A stretch of 64,000 nucleotides of DNA from CAYSDH01 sp964429805 (GTDB lineage Bacteria > Bacteroidota > Bacteroidia > Flavobacteriales_D > JABDKJ01). The position numbers and the translations under genes are program-made. Below, in pieces: positions 26,919 through 35,570 of the stretch. Where the stretch lies: NCBI GenBank assembly GCA_964429805.1, contig CAYSDH010000008.1, positions 11,586 through 75,585 on the forward strand, in the 5' to 3' direction. Positions within the stretch are counted from its first letter, which is position 1. Every line of letters begins with the position of its first letter. A model generated the notes under the pieces. It saw only the letters and a program-made list of their open reading frames with translations, was not told where the DNA came from and made no database searches.

Positions 26919-27821
26919 ATGATTAAGAAAATCTTACTCGGACTAGCAGGCTTCATTCTACTTGTCTGCATTGCTCTATACGTCACGACCAGACCGACAC
27001 AAGAAGCAGATGGCTCCTATAGTCCTTCAACTTTTGCATTGAAGGTCGGGACTGTTCAGAAGACCGATTATGAAAATGTGGAATACGCAAAATATCAAGG
27101 TGATCGATCAAAGATCCTTGTGATCTTCACCGAGCAAAAGAACCTCGAAATGCAGAATGGCACATTGTTTTCTACGGGAAATCATCCTGTGGAAGCCTTG
27201 CTGCCAATGCTTCATCTGAAGAATGCAGGTTTTGACTTTGAAATAGTCACTCCAACTGGAAAGCCGGTGGTGTTTGAAATGTGGGCTTTTCCAAATGAGG
27301 ACGAGCATGTAAAGGCGATCTACAATGAACTGAAGCCAAAATTTGAGAAGCCTAGAAACCTTCAAGACTTCATTAATGCATCACCTTCCGAGACTAGCTC
27401 ATATGCGGCCGTTTTTGTGCCGGGCGGACATGGAGCCATGATCGGAATTCCTGAAGATCGAAACGTTGGAAAGGCATTGAGTTGGGCGCATCAAAACGAT
27501 CTCTTCACCATAAGCCTTTGTCACGGACCAGGCTCATTCTTGTCGACTGCCCTCGATGGTCAAAAGTTCCTGTACGAAGGCTACAAAATGGCGGTATTTC
27601 CTGATGCGGTGGATGCACAGACGCCCATGGTCGGCTATCTACCTGGCAATATGACCTCGGGTGTAAGTGAAAAGCTGAAGAGTCTAGGAGCCAATGTGGT
27701 CAACTCAGAGTCTGACGATACAGTTGTCCTAGATCGAAAACTGATCACTGGAGCAAGTCCTTTGGCTTCAAACAACTTAGGGAAGCTCGCTGCTGAAACC
27801 CTCTTGAAAGAGCTGAAATAG
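26919..27821 (+). CDS. DJ-1/PfpI family protein, HchA-like, membrane-anchored
   Basis: The roughly 300-residue protein has an N-terminal membrane anchor (ILLGLAGFILLVCIALYV). The DJ-1/PfpI domain that follows resembles Hsp31/HchA glyoxalase III: VVFEMWAFPNED, VFVPGGHGAMIG, and the nucleophile Cys201 in TISLCHGPGSFL. A role in removing methylglyoxal or glycation damage is likely by family. The in-frame ATG at 26847 lies inside the nitroreductase gene; ATG 26919 follows its stop and starts the membrane helix. A strong terminator follows at 27850. Confidence 0.85.
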   Translation: MIKKILLGLAGFILLVCIALYVTTRPTQEADGSYSPSTFALKVGTVQKTDYENVEYAKYQGDRSKILVIFTEQKNLEMQNGTLFSTGNHPVEALLPMLHLKNAGFDFEIVTPTGKPVVFEMWAFPNEDEHVKAIYNELKPKFEKPRNLQDFINASPSETSSYAAVFVPGGHGAMIGIPEDRNVGKALSWAHQNDLFTISLCHGPGSFLSTALDGQKFLYEGYKMAVFPDAVDAQTPMVGYLPGNMTSGVSEKLKSLGANVVNSESDDTVVLDRKLITGASPLASNNLGKLAAETLLKELK

Positions 27822-27849
27822 AAATTACTGTTTATCCTAATTACTGAAG

Positions 27850-27893
27850 AGCATGGCTCGTGGATTCACTGAATTTGCGAGCCATGCTTTTTT
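27850..27893 (+). terminator. Intrinsic terminator of the Crp/nitroreductase/DJ-1 cluster
   Basis: AGCATGGCTCG (27850-27860) and CGAGCCATGCT (27878-27888) form a perfect 11-base stem with a 17-base loop, followed by a T run. It closes the three-gene cluster. Confidence 0.9.
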
Positions 27894-27983
27894 ATGGTGG
27901 GTAGGGAAAGCTGAAAGCCATCAAAGAATCAGGATACAGCTTACCGAATAATTGACGTACTTGGTGGAGTCTCGTTTCTCGTG

Positions 27984-27995
27984 TGGCACGTGCCA
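27984..27995. promoter_or_regulatory. 12-base palindrome upstream of GH113-like gene
   Basis: TGGCACGTGCCA is a perfect palindrome 15 bases before a -7 box (28011) and 27 bases before the glycosidase ATG. This is where an operator would sit. No regulator can be assigned. Confidence 0.4.
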
Positions 27996-28010
27996 TACAT
28001 TCGTTACGTT

Positions 28011-28018
28011 TAACTTTG
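28011..28018 (+). promoter_or_regulatory. -7 box for the GH113-like gene
   Basis: TAACTTTG matches the Bacteroidota -7 consensus TAnnTTTG. It ends only 4 bases before the ATG at 28023, so the transcript would start at or very near the start codon (leaderless). No -33 TTG is seen at the usual distance. Confidence 0.45.
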
Positions 28019-28022
28019 CCCT

Positions 28023-29036
28023 ATGCGCCTTGTGAAGCTGCCTTTCTTTATTGTCATCATACTCCTTCAGGCGCACTGCGCGCACATGCCCATGTCAGAC
28101 CAAATCAAAATCAATGGAGTAAGCCTAGAAGCCCCGAGTAAAGAGATAGATGGGCAAGTGATGACCCAAGTGAAAGAGCAAGTTGCCGCAAACTGGGTGT
28201 GCTTGATGCCGTATGCGTATAGTAAAGAAGATGAAACCAACATCGGTTTTGACCTCCCTTGGCAGTGGTGGGGTGAGCGCGAAGAAGGCATCGCAGTATG
28301 CGCTGCACAGGCCAAAGCTCAACACTTGAAGATTATGCTCAAGCCTCATTTATGGATCGGTTGGGGAAGTTTCACTGGAGATCTCGACTTTGATAATGCA
28401 GCAGAATGGGACACTTGGAATGAGAGTTACCGTGCCTACATATTGAAGTATGCTCGCCTGGCAGAAGAACATCAGATCGACTTGTTTTGTATCGGCACTG
28501 AATTAAAAACACCTGTAAAAAGAAACCCAGAATTTTGGACTTCACTCATTGATGAAGTGCGCGCAGTCTATTCTGGATTAATCACCTACGCGGGAAATTG
28601 GGACAGCTACAAAGACTTTCCATTTTGGAATAAGCTCGATTACATTGGCGTGGATGCCTACTTCCCTGTATCAGAAGAACAGACTGCCTCTGTTGATTCA
28701 TGTGCTGCCGGATGGGAAAAGTGGGCCGATGAACTGAGCCGCATTTCAGATGCGATGGGTAAAAAAATCTTGTTTACAGAATACGGATATCGCAGTGTAG
28801 ACTTCTGCGCAAAAAAACCTTGGGACACTTCTGGAAGTGACAACTTAAACAATGCTTCCCAGGCCAATGCGCTTGAAGGACTCTATCAAAGAGTTTGGAA
28901 AAAGGATTGGTTAGCTGGTGGCTTCATCTGGAAATGGCATGATGACAGCCATCGAAATGAAGAGAGACAGGGTAGCCGATTTACACCTCAAGGAAAAGAG
29001 GCCGAAGCAGTGGTCAAGAAATATTATAAACAATAG
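28023..29036 (+). CDS. GH113-like glycosidase, secreted or lipoprotein
   Basis: The 337-residue protein has a hydrophobic N-terminus (LPFFIVIILLQAHC) that may be a weak lipobox. It then carries a TIM barrel like that of GH113 beta-mannanases: KPHLWIGWGSF near 107, the acid/base Glu160 in DLFCIGTEL, LDYIGVDAYFPVS near 205, and the nucleophile Glu253 in ILFTEYGYRS. Aromatic lines such as DLPWQWWGE would line the sugar site. By family it cleaves beta-mannan or a related glycan; the substrate is inferred. It is a single gene that converges with the T9SS gene three bases downstream. Confidence 0.8.
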   Translation: MRLVKLPFFIVIILLQAHCAHMPMSDQIKINGVSLEAPSKEIDGQVMTQVKEQVAANWVCLMPYAYSKEDETNIGFDLPWQWWGEREEGIAVCAAQAKAQHLKIMLKPHLWIGWGSFTGDLDFDNAAEWDTWNESYRAYILKYARLAEEHQIDLFCIGTELKTPVKRNPEFWTSLIDEVRAVYSGLITYAGNWDSYKDFPFWNKLDYIGVDAYFPVSEEQTASVDSCAAGWEKWADELSRISDAMGKKILFTEYGYRSVDFCAKKPWDTSGSDNLNNASQANALEGLYQRVWKKDWLAGGFIWKWHDDSHRNEERQGSRFTPQGKEAEAVVKKYYKQ

Positions 29037-29039
29037 GTC

Positions 29040-30098
29040 TTACTGAATGATCAGCGGGCTAGACCAGCTCCTTGCACCGTCACTCAGTATAAGTTGATAA
29101 TGACCCGGTAACAGCGTGCCTATATGAAGGTTTGCTCCGTTTGAGTCTCTGTCAACGTCAATTTTCATGGTTCTTCCAGCCAGATCACACATGCTGATTT
29201 CTAGACCATTGAGGTCATCAGATTGCACTCTGACCATCTCCGTGGCTGGATTAGGAAACATCTGCACATCTACTCTTAAAAGATCTGAAAGTCCATCTGG
29301 CAAAACAGGATTATCAGCGCGATAACGGGCCGTGGTATTAAAGTCACCGATTGCGACCTCCAACACCGGCTGTACCTCCGCTGGGCTTAACCATTTATAT
29401 GTTACTTGACCGACTTGCTCAAATGCAAAGCCTTGACCAAGCGCATCTGTATACACCGAGTCGTAAGAATCTATGGTGACTTTGAGTTTTAACACATCAT
29501 AGGTAGCATCTGGCAGAATAAGAGTACCCCAGCCTTCTACCTCAGTTGTACGGTCTAACTCACTGCCGTAATAACCAATGGCAGGAAGTTGATTCTCGTT
29601 TGCTGAAATTCCTGAAAACACGTCTCCCATATTCAAGGGAAACTCATAAATCCAGTCAATAGGCATGTTACGCACGGATGAGGGTATACCACTAATATTT
29701 GCCCCATAACCGACTTCTCTATATCCGGCTTCATCTACCTTGTAATAGGTGTAAGAATCTGAAAAAGAGACAAAACCCAAGTTGACGTCAGGCTGAGTCA
29801 AGGCGCAGTCAGCGCTATAGTCTGGATATAAAAAGTCGTTATTAAAGAAAAACTGATAGGCAAAAGGTGTGGACTCCACACTGACAAAAGTGTCGGCATC
29901 AAAGGATTCAGCTTCAAGATACGAGTAGTCCCAAGTCATGTTAGCTCCGGTACTTGTGTGATCGTTGGTACCCGCATCAACAGAGGTCGCAAAGGGGAAA
30001 ACATCGCCTTCTGCTGGCATGTGAGTCTCGTCAATTTGAACTTGAGCAGTGCAGATCACTGAGACCGCCAATGAAAGAGCGAGGCTTAAAATTCTCAT
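29040..30098 (-). CDS. T9SS-secreted protein of unknown function
   Basis: The 352-residue protein has a signal peptide (LSLALSLAVSVICTA) and a C-terminal T9SS sorting domain from about residue 275 (VQMFPNPATEMVRVQSDDL, ending SSPLIIQ). The middle, about 20-270, is rich in Tyr and Asp. It contains TGANMTWDYSYLE and WIYEFPLNMGDVFSG, a type of extracellular beta-rich domain often seen in Bacteroidota but without a known function. It is transcribed alone. Confidence 0.75.
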   Translation of the reverse strand: MRILSLALSLAVSVICTAQVQIDETHMPAEGDVFPFATSVDAGTNDHTSTGANMTWDYSYLEAESFDADTFVSVESTPFAYQFFFNNDFLYPDYSADCALTQPDVNLGFVSFSDSYTYYKVDEAGYREVGYGANISGIPSSVRNMPIDWIYEFPLNMGDVFSGISANENQLPAIGYYGSELDRTTEVEGWGTLILPDATYDVLKLKVTIDSYDSVYTDALGQGFAFEQVGQVTYKWLSPAEVQPVLEVAIGDFNTTARYRADNPVLPDGLSDLLRVDVQMFPNPATEMVRVQSDDLNGLEISMCDLAGRTMKIDVDRDSNGANLHIGTLLPGHYQLILSDGARSWSSPLIIQ

Positions 30099-30185
30099 AG
30101 CTTAGGATTTAAGAATTCTAAAGTTACCAGAATAAGTGCCATACTATACATAATATAGAGGCTCTATTTTAGTTTACTTTACAGC

Positions 30186-30830
30186 ATGAATAAAAGGTTT
30201 TCCCTCCTGATATTGACTTGCCTGCTGATTTTCAGTGGGCTGCAGTCGCAGAATGTCATTCAGTTCTCTGGAATAGTAGTTACTGGAGACAGCCTAAACT
30301 CAGTACCGTACACCAATATTATAGTAGAGAATACCAACAGAGGTACAACCTCTGACTTTTTTGGCTACTTCTCTTTCGTGGCCCAAGAGAGTGATACTAT
30401 CGTCTTTTCGGCCGTGGGTTTTAGACAGAGTCGGTTTATCATACCAGACAGTATGGCTGATAATCGCTACTCGCTCATTCAGGTGCTATTTAAAGATACA
30501 GTCGAACTGGGAGAAGTAGTCATTTACCCATGGCCTTCGAAAGAGGCGTTTAAGGAAGCATTTCTCAATGCCCGCCCCGCTGATGATGACTATCAGCGTG
30601 CGGCTAACAATCTTGAACCATCCAAGATGCTCGTTATGATGGAGACCATGAGTAATGACGGTTACTCCAATTATAAAACGGGTATGGAACAATATTACAG
30701 TCAACTTTACTATTCTGGTCAGGCCCCACCTATGAATCTCTTCAATCCGATTGCCTGGGCATCATTTATAGACGCACTGAAAACAGGAAAACTGAAGGAC
30801 CCCAAGAAACAAGACGTGTCAGGTTATTGA
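30186..30830 (+). CDS. Exported protein with carboxypeptidase-regulatory-like domain
   Basis: The 214-residue protein has a signal peptide and a CarboxypepD_reg-like domain at about 25-115. Its core is SGIVVTGDSLNSVPYTNIIV, then TTSDFFGYFSFVAQ and VFSAVGFRQSRFII, and it ends in VELGEVVIYPWPS. The remaining 95 residues are not recognised. It stops six bases before a TonB-dependent receptor gene, so the two are co-transcribed, and it may support that receptor in the outer membrane or periplasm. It is not a SusD homologue. Confidence 0.75.
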   Translation: MNKRFSLLILTCLLIFSGLQSQNVIQFSGIVVTGDSLNSVPYTNIIVENTNRGTTSDFFGYFSFVAQESDTIVFSAVGFRQSRFIIPDSMADNRYSLIQVLFKDTVELGEVVIYPWPSKEAFKEAFLNARPADDDYQRAANNLEPSKMLVMMETMSNDGYSNYKTGMEQYYSQLYYSGQAPPMNLFNPIAWASFIDALKTGKLKDPKKQDVSGY

Positions 30831-30836
30831 CGTAGT

Positions 30837-33365
30837 ATGAACAAACCCTCCTCCCCTCTCTTAAGAAAGATCAGATGTCTTTTTGTGGCGCTGCTTTCTC
30901 TTGCTTCTCTTACGAACCTCTGCGCGCAGGATACGGCTGAAGTCTATGGTACTGTCAAAGACAACAATGGTATCACTCTGCCTCAAGCTACGGTGTATAT
31001 CCAAAATCTTGGTCTGCAAACGACCACAGATGAAAACGGAAACTACTCGTTGCAAGTGCCTGCTGACACTGAAGTATTGCTCGAAGGTAGCTTTCAATCA
31101 TACAGTAAGTTCAAGCAGCTTGTGACTGTTAGTGCTGGTGAGCGAAAGAAAATTAAGATGACACTCAAAGTGCCAGACTTACCCACATTTACCTACAAAG
31201 AAGATGCCGTCAGGGAAGATGGATTGGAAACCATACCCATGCGGATTCACTCCAAAATACCAGGGCCGCAAGTGGGTATAGAAAGTGTGATACACAGTTT
31301 TGTTGGGGTGAGTAGCAATAACGAGCTCAGCTCAGGCTACTCGGTGCGAGGCGGTAGTTTTGACGAGAACTTAATTTATGTCAATGACATTGAAGTATAT
31401 CGTCCATTTTTAGCGCGAAGCGGACAGCAAGAGGGCTTGAGTTTCCCTAACCCTTCTATGGTCTCAAACATCAATTTTTCTGCAGGAGGATTTGACGCAC
31501 GCTTTGGAGATAAAATGTCATCGGTGCTTGATATAAAGTACAAGCGGCCTGAAGAGTTTGAAGGTTCTTTTTCGGCAGGTCTGCTCGGTGGGTCTGCACA
31601 CATAGGCAGTCGATTGGCCAAAGGTAAAATGACCCAAATCACTGGCGCACGATACCGTGTCAACCAAGGACTGCTTAGAGGGTTAGATGAGCAGGGCGAC
31701 TATAGACCACGATTCTTTGACCTACAGTCATACTGGACCTATGCCATCAATGACGAATGGGATGTGGGCTTCTTAGGTAACATCTCTAACAACCGATACA
31801 ACTTTGTGCCAAGTACTCGAACTACTCAACTCGGAAGTATCAATCAGGCACTTCAACTCACCGTATTCTTTGAAGGTCAAGAAATCACCCAATTTGAAAC
31901 TTACTTCGGGGCGCTTAATCTGAATTACTCGCGTAAAGACATGATTCTCAAGTTTATCACTTCGAGATTTTCTACCTACGAAAGCGAGAACTTTGATATC
32001 GAAGGTCAGTATCTCTTAGGTGAATTGGAACGTGATGCGGGCTCAGACGATTTTGGGGAAGTAGTCAGAAATATTGGAGTAGGCGGTTACCTTAATCACG
32101 CTCGAAACAGTATTGATGCCAACGTATCAAACTTCTACCACAAGGGATTCTTAAACAAGGGAATCCACAACATACAGTGGGGAGCTAAATTTCAGCATGA
32201 AGAAATCAGAGACCGACTGAGCGAATGGACTTTCATAGACTCGTCTGGTTACTCCATACCACACAACCCAAATGGCCCAATCGTGCTTGATGATCTGATA
32301 AGCGCAAAAAACAGCGTGGTGTCAAACCGTGTTACAGGCTACGTGCAAAACAAAAATGTGTGGGAGCGCAGTGACACCACCAGCTTTAGATTGACTTATG
32401 GAGTCCGTGCGAACTACTGGGACTTTAACGAGCAATTGGTCATTAGCCCAAGAGCCCGCATTGCCTACGACCCACATTGGGACAACCGACTCGTGTTCAG
32501 ATTTGCGACTGGGCTGTATTACCAACCGCCATTTTACAGAGAAATGCGTGGCCTATTTGGAGAAGTTAATCCAGATATACGCGCTCAAAAATCTACTCAC
32601 TTCTTACTCGGTGCCGACATGCTTGTCAAGATATGGGAAAGAGATTTCAAGCTTATTACTGAGGCTTTTTACAAGAAGTATGACGACCTCATACCTTATG
32701 AAATAGAGAACGTACGCTTAAGGTATTACGGCACCAACAACTCTTCTGGATTTGCATATGGAGTTGACACCAAACTCAACGGAGAGTTTCTACCTGGTGT
32801 TCAGTCTTGGGCTAGCCTCTCATTTTTAAATACCCAAGAAGACCTCAGCGATGACAGTTTTGTGGTGAACTACAATTCAGATGGCGAAGAAATAATTAAC
32901 GGATTCACATTCAATGACAGCATTGTATCAAGTGAAACGTTCTACCCAGGTTCTATTCCAAGACCGACAGACCAACGCATCAGTTTTAGCATGTTCTTTC
33001 AAGATGAAATGCCGCTAAACCCGAGCTACAAAGTACAGCTCAGCGTGCATTACGGCACAGGGCTTCCGTTTGGCCCACCCACATTTGAACGATATAAAGA
33101 TGTGCAGCGCACACCTTCTTACAGACGATTTGATATTGGTTTCTCAAAGGTGTTTGTCGATCAAAACACAAAGTTTAAAAAGAGGCCAAATGGCTTTTGG
33201 AGCAACTTTGAGCAGGCCTGGATTTCATTAGAAGTCTTCAACCTTCTTCAGATTCCAAACGTGCAGTCTTACTTATGGGTCAAAGATGTAAGTGGTCGCC
33301 AATATGCGGTTCCTAATTTTCTCACCCCTCGTACACTTAACTTAAAAGTGCATTTCGAATTCTAG
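30837..33365 (+). CDS. TonB-dependent outer-membrane receptor
   Basis: The 842-residue protein has a signal peptide and a CarboxypepD_reg domain at about 35-120 (VYGTVKDNNGITLPQATVYI). A plug domain follows (SGYSVRGGSFDENLIYVNDI, then NINFSAGGFDARFGDKMSSV), and then a 22-strand-type barrel ending LNLKVHFEF. This is the general Bacteroidota receptor for siderophores, vitamins or oligomers. No SusD gene follows, so a polysaccharide role is less likely. The plug wording (VRGGSFDEN, GGFDARFGDKMSS) is that of the common Flavobacteria-type receptor without a named ligand. Confidence 0.88.
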   Translation: MNKPSSPLLRKIRCLFVALLSLASLTNLCAQDTAEVYGTVKDNNGITLPQATVYIQNLGLQTTTDENGNYSLQVPADTEVLLEGSFQSYSKFKQLVTVSAGERKKIKMTLKVPDLPTFTYKEDAVREDGLETIPMRIHSKIPGPQVGIESVIHSFVGVSSNNELSSGYSVRGGSFDENLIYVNDIEVYRPFLARSGQQEGLSFPNPSMVSNINFSAGGFDARFGDKMSSVLDIKYKRPEEFEGSFSAGLLGGSAHIGSRLAKGKMTQITGARYRVNQGLLRGLDEQGDYRPRFFDLQSYWTYAINDEWDVGFLGNISNNRYNFVPSTRTTQLGSINQALQLTVFFEGQEITQFETYFGALNLNYSRKDMILKFITSRFSTYESENFDIEGQYLLGELERDAGSDDFGEVVRNIGVGGYLNHARNSIDANVSNFYHKGFLNKGIHNIQWGAKFQHEEIRDRLSEWTFIDSSGYSIPHNPNGPIVLDDLISAKNSVVSNRVTGYVQNKNVWERSDTTSFRLTYGVRANYWDFNEQLVISPRARIAYDPHWDNRLVFRFATGLYYQPPFYREMRGLFGEVNPDIRAQKSTHFLLGADMLVKIWERDFKLITEAFYKKYDDLIPYEIENVRLRYYGTNNSSGFAYGVDTKLNGEFLPGVQSWASLSFLNTQEDLSDDSFVVNYNSDGEEIINGFTFNDSIVSSETFYPGSIPRPTDQRISFSMFFQDEMPLNPSYKVQLSVHYGTGLPFGPPTFERYKDVQRTPSYRRFDIGFSKVFVDQNTKFKKRPNGFWSNFEQAWISLEVFNLLQIPNVQSYLWVKDVSGRQYAVPNFLTPRTLNLKVHFEF

Positions 33366-33440
33366 ATGTTCGCCCCTCTGAGCATTAGCGCGTAATGACT
33401 ACTTTTAAGCACTGATACACCGCCACATTTAACGATACAG

Positions 33441-33845
33441 ATGGAAAAAAATAAAAACAACATTGTTGTACTGGCCCACAACGCCAAGAAAGACAGGCTT
33501 TCTGAATTCTTAAAAGACAAAGAACAATGGCTCACCGGACGCACCATTGTGGCAACCGGACGCACGGCAGAGCATCTTGAAAAGACTACTTTTTCACTGC
33601 CCATTCGCCACATGAGCCCAGGCCGTTCTGGCGGATACAATCAGATTACCGAAATGATTTTAGCCGGTGAAGTCAAGATGGTGTTCTTTTTCCAAGATCC
33701 AGAAGTGGACTACGCCTATCATGAAGACATCAAAAATTTGCTTGATGCATGTATCAATACAGACACTCCGCTGGCCGTCAATGAGTCAAGTGCAAAGCTG
33801 CTGACCGTAGGCCTTATCAAAATGGAGCTGGCTGGTAAGATATAA
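33441..33845 (+). CDS. mgsA: Methylglyoxal synthase-fold protein, catalytic Asp not conserved
   Basis: The 134-residue protein has the MgsA fold and length: VVLAHNAKKDRL at the start, ATGRTAEHL (phosphate site), SPGRSGGYNQI, FFFQDPEVDYAYHEDI. Compared with E. coli MgsA, His19 (here His13), His98 (His94) and Asp101 (Asp96) are kept. The catalytic base Asp71 in GGDQQ is replaced by Tyr66 in GGYNQ, and Asp20 by Asn14. Conversion of dihydroxyacetone phosphate to methylglyoxal is therefore doubtful. The gene ends one base before the methyltransferase gene. Confidence 0.75.
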   Translation: MEKNKNNIVVLAHNAKKDRLSEFLKDKEQWLTGRTIVATGRTAEHLEKTTFSLPIRHMSPGRSGGYNQITEMILAGEVKMVFFFQDPEVDYAYHEDIKNLLDACINTDTPLAVNESSAKLLTVGLIKMELAGKI

Positions 33846-33846
33846 C

Positions 33847-34428
33847 ATGGCCACACTTGATGAGCATTACTGGACCGATCGTTATGATGCTAATCAGACC
33901 GGTTGGGATTTAGGTCAAGTCTCTCCTCCCCTGGCTCATTTCATTGATCAGATTGAAAACAAAGAGTTACGAATCCTTATTCCGGGTGCAGGTAATGCCT
34001 ATGAATTTGATTACCTGTTGAGCAAAGGATTTAGCAATGTCTACGTCATTGATATTTCAAAAGCTCCAATCTCTGCGCTGCAAAAGAGGCACCCTCAGTT
34101 CCGCAGTCAGATAATTCACGGAGACTTTTTTACCCATGAGGGAAGCTACGACCTCATCATAGAACAAACTTTTTTCTGCGCACTTGACCCAAGTCTTCGC
34201 AGTCAATATGTCCAGCAAATGAGTCATCTCCTCGCTGCAGAAGGTCGTCTAGTTGGCCTCTTGTTTAACAGAGTATTTGACAAAGCGGGGCCGCCCTTTG
34301 GAGGAACAGAAGCAGAATATAGAGAACTATTTTCCTCTGCACTTGCACTTGATGTGATGGAGGCTTGTCGCAACTCAGTAAGTCCGCGTCAGGGTTATGA
34401 GTTGTTTTTCATGGCAGGCAAAATCTAA
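33847..34428 (+). CDS. TPMT-family SAM-dependent methyltransferase
   Basis: The 193-residue protein resembles thiopurine methyltransferases. It starts with YWTDRYDANQTGWDLGQVSP, has the SAM site ILIPGAGNAYEFDYLLSKGF, then VIDISKAPISALQ and EQTFFCALDPSLR. In bacteria such enzymes methylate sulfur, selenium or tellurium compounds or halides; the substrate here is unknown. It begins one base after the methylglyoxal synthase-like gene and is followed 19 bases on by a phosphoribosyltransferase gene. Confidence 0.85.
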   Translation: MATLDEHYWTDRYDANQTGWDLGQVSPPLAHFIDQIENKELRILIPGAGNAYEFDYLLSKGFSNVYVIDISKAPISALQKRHPQFRSQIIHGDFFTHEGSYDLIIEQTFFCALDPSLRSQYVQQMSHLLAAEGRLVGLLFNRVFDKAGPPFGGTEAEYRELFSSALALDVMEACRNSVSPRQGYELFFMAGKI

Positions 34429-34447
34429 ATTCGTTTACCTTAGAGCC

Positions 34448-34954
34448 ATGGCTAAAGACAAGATCGTAGTATTAGAGGATGAACAAATAGGACACATCGT
34501 CAAGAGATTTGCGCACCGAATAGTCGAAGACCATCACAAGGAAAAGAAAATCATCTTAGTGGGCATACTTGATAACGGTTATGAGCTAGCCAAGCGCATT
34601 CAAGGGCACCTCGAAAAAATTTCAAGCTCAGCCACAGAATTGATGAGCATAGAGTTGGACAAGTCTGAGCCGTTGAAGACAGATGTAAACTTCAGTGGTC
34701 AGCCGTCAGACATGAAAGGAAAAGTGGTCATACTGGTCGATGATGTCCTAAATTCTGGACGAACATTGGTACATGCCTTGGCAGAAATTTTAAAGTATGA
34801 TGCTCGGGTAGTGAACACGTTTGTGCTCGTTGACCGCATACACCGAGACTTTCCAGTAAAAGCAGATCATGTGGGAATGACTTTATCCACCACCATTCAA
34901 GAGCGCGTGGAGGTCAAGTTTGGTTCAAAAGAGGTCTATGCTTACCTCAAGTAA
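34448..34954 (+). CDS. PyrR-like phosphoribosyltransferase
   Basis: The roughly 168-residue protein is a type I phosphoribosyltransferase. The PRPP loop is VVILVDDVLNSGRTLVHAL, and KIILVGILDNGYELAKRIQG forms the N-terminal part. It is closest to PyrR and hypoxanthine phosphoribosyltransferases. The upstream in-frame ATG at 34397 lies in the methyltransferase gene; ATG 34448 is 19 bases after that stop and is preferred. Its 3' end overlaps the convergent shikimate kinase gene by eight bases. Confidence 0.85.
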   Translation: MAKDKIVVLEDEQIGHIVKRFAHRIVEDHHKEKKIILVGILDNGYELAKRIQGHLEKISSSATELMSIELDKSEPLKTDVNFSGQPSDMKGKVVILVDDVLNSGRTLVHALAEILKYDARVVNTFVLVDRIHRDFPVKADHVGMTLSTTIQERVEVKFGSKEVYAYLK

Positions 34955-35474
34955 CCTCGCTCTGGCGATCTAAGAACTCATTTTTTATTCCATCCAGCAT
35001 TTGAGCATTCACTCTGTCCGCGTTGACCACTTGATGGGCCAATTCGTAGGTAGGTCTCCGTTGCTCGAAATGCTCTTCTACGTAAGATTTAAGCTCTTCA
35101 TCAGACTTATTGATAATGAGCGGCCTGGTCTGATTACCCTGCTTTACTCTTTTAATCAACTTATGGACTGGCAGATTGAGATAGACCACAAGGCCGTGCT
35201 CAAGCATCTTAGGCATGTTTTCGCTATGGCAAGGCGTGCCGCCTCCAGTGGCAACAACTAACCCGTCCATTTGCAGGACTTTGTTTAACATATGATTTTC
35301 AAGGGAGCGAAAGCTCTCTTCGCCAGATTCATCAAAAATCTGGGTGATTGGGGCGTTAGCATAATCCTCGATCATTGTGTCTAGATCGGTGAATTTCATA
35401 TCAAGGCGGTTGGCCAGCCTCTTACCAACCGAAGATTTACCGCTACCCATATATCCTACTAAGTAGAGATTCAT
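34947..35474 (-). CDS. aroK: Shikimate kinase
   Basis: The 175-residue protein phosphorylates shikimate at the 3-hydroxyl. Visible motifs are the P-loop VGYMGSGKSSVGKRLA, DLDTMIE with the substrate Asp, FRSLENHML (the SFR-x2-E line), VATGGGTPC, and the lid RPLI with Arg. Met10 of the longest frame (35474) directly precedes NLYLVGYMGSGKS and is the better start than 35501. aroQ for an earlier step of the same pathway is at 17147. Confidence 0.95.
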   Translation of the reverse strand: MNLYLVGYMGSGKSSVGKRLANRLDMKFTDLDTMIEDYANAPITQIFDESGEESFRSLENHMLNKVLQMDGLVVATGGGTPCHSENMPKMLEHGLVVYLNLPVHKLIKRVKQGNQTRPLIINKSDEELKSYVEEHFEQRRPTYELAHQVVNADRVNAQMLDGIKNEFLDRQSEVT

Positions 35475-35523
35475 GGTTTGAGAAGAATAAAAGTTAGTCA
35501 ATAGTTAAGGCTAAATTAAAGTA

Positions 35524-35531
35524 TAATTTTG
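35524..35531 (+). promoter_or_regulatory. -7 box upstream of the GNAT-like gene
   Basis: TAATTTTG fits TAnnTTTG and lies 39 bases before the ATG at 35571. The -33 position carries a TTAG rather than a clean TTG. Confidence 0.45.
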
Positions 35532-35570
35532 CATGCCGCCAGCAATACACAGCATTATTCATACAAGCCT

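Noticed and set aside
30186..33365. The exported protein and TonB receptor pair as a SusC/SusD system
   Set aside because: The first product has a carboxypeptidase-regulatory-like domain and no SusD similarity, and it precedes rather than follows the receptor.
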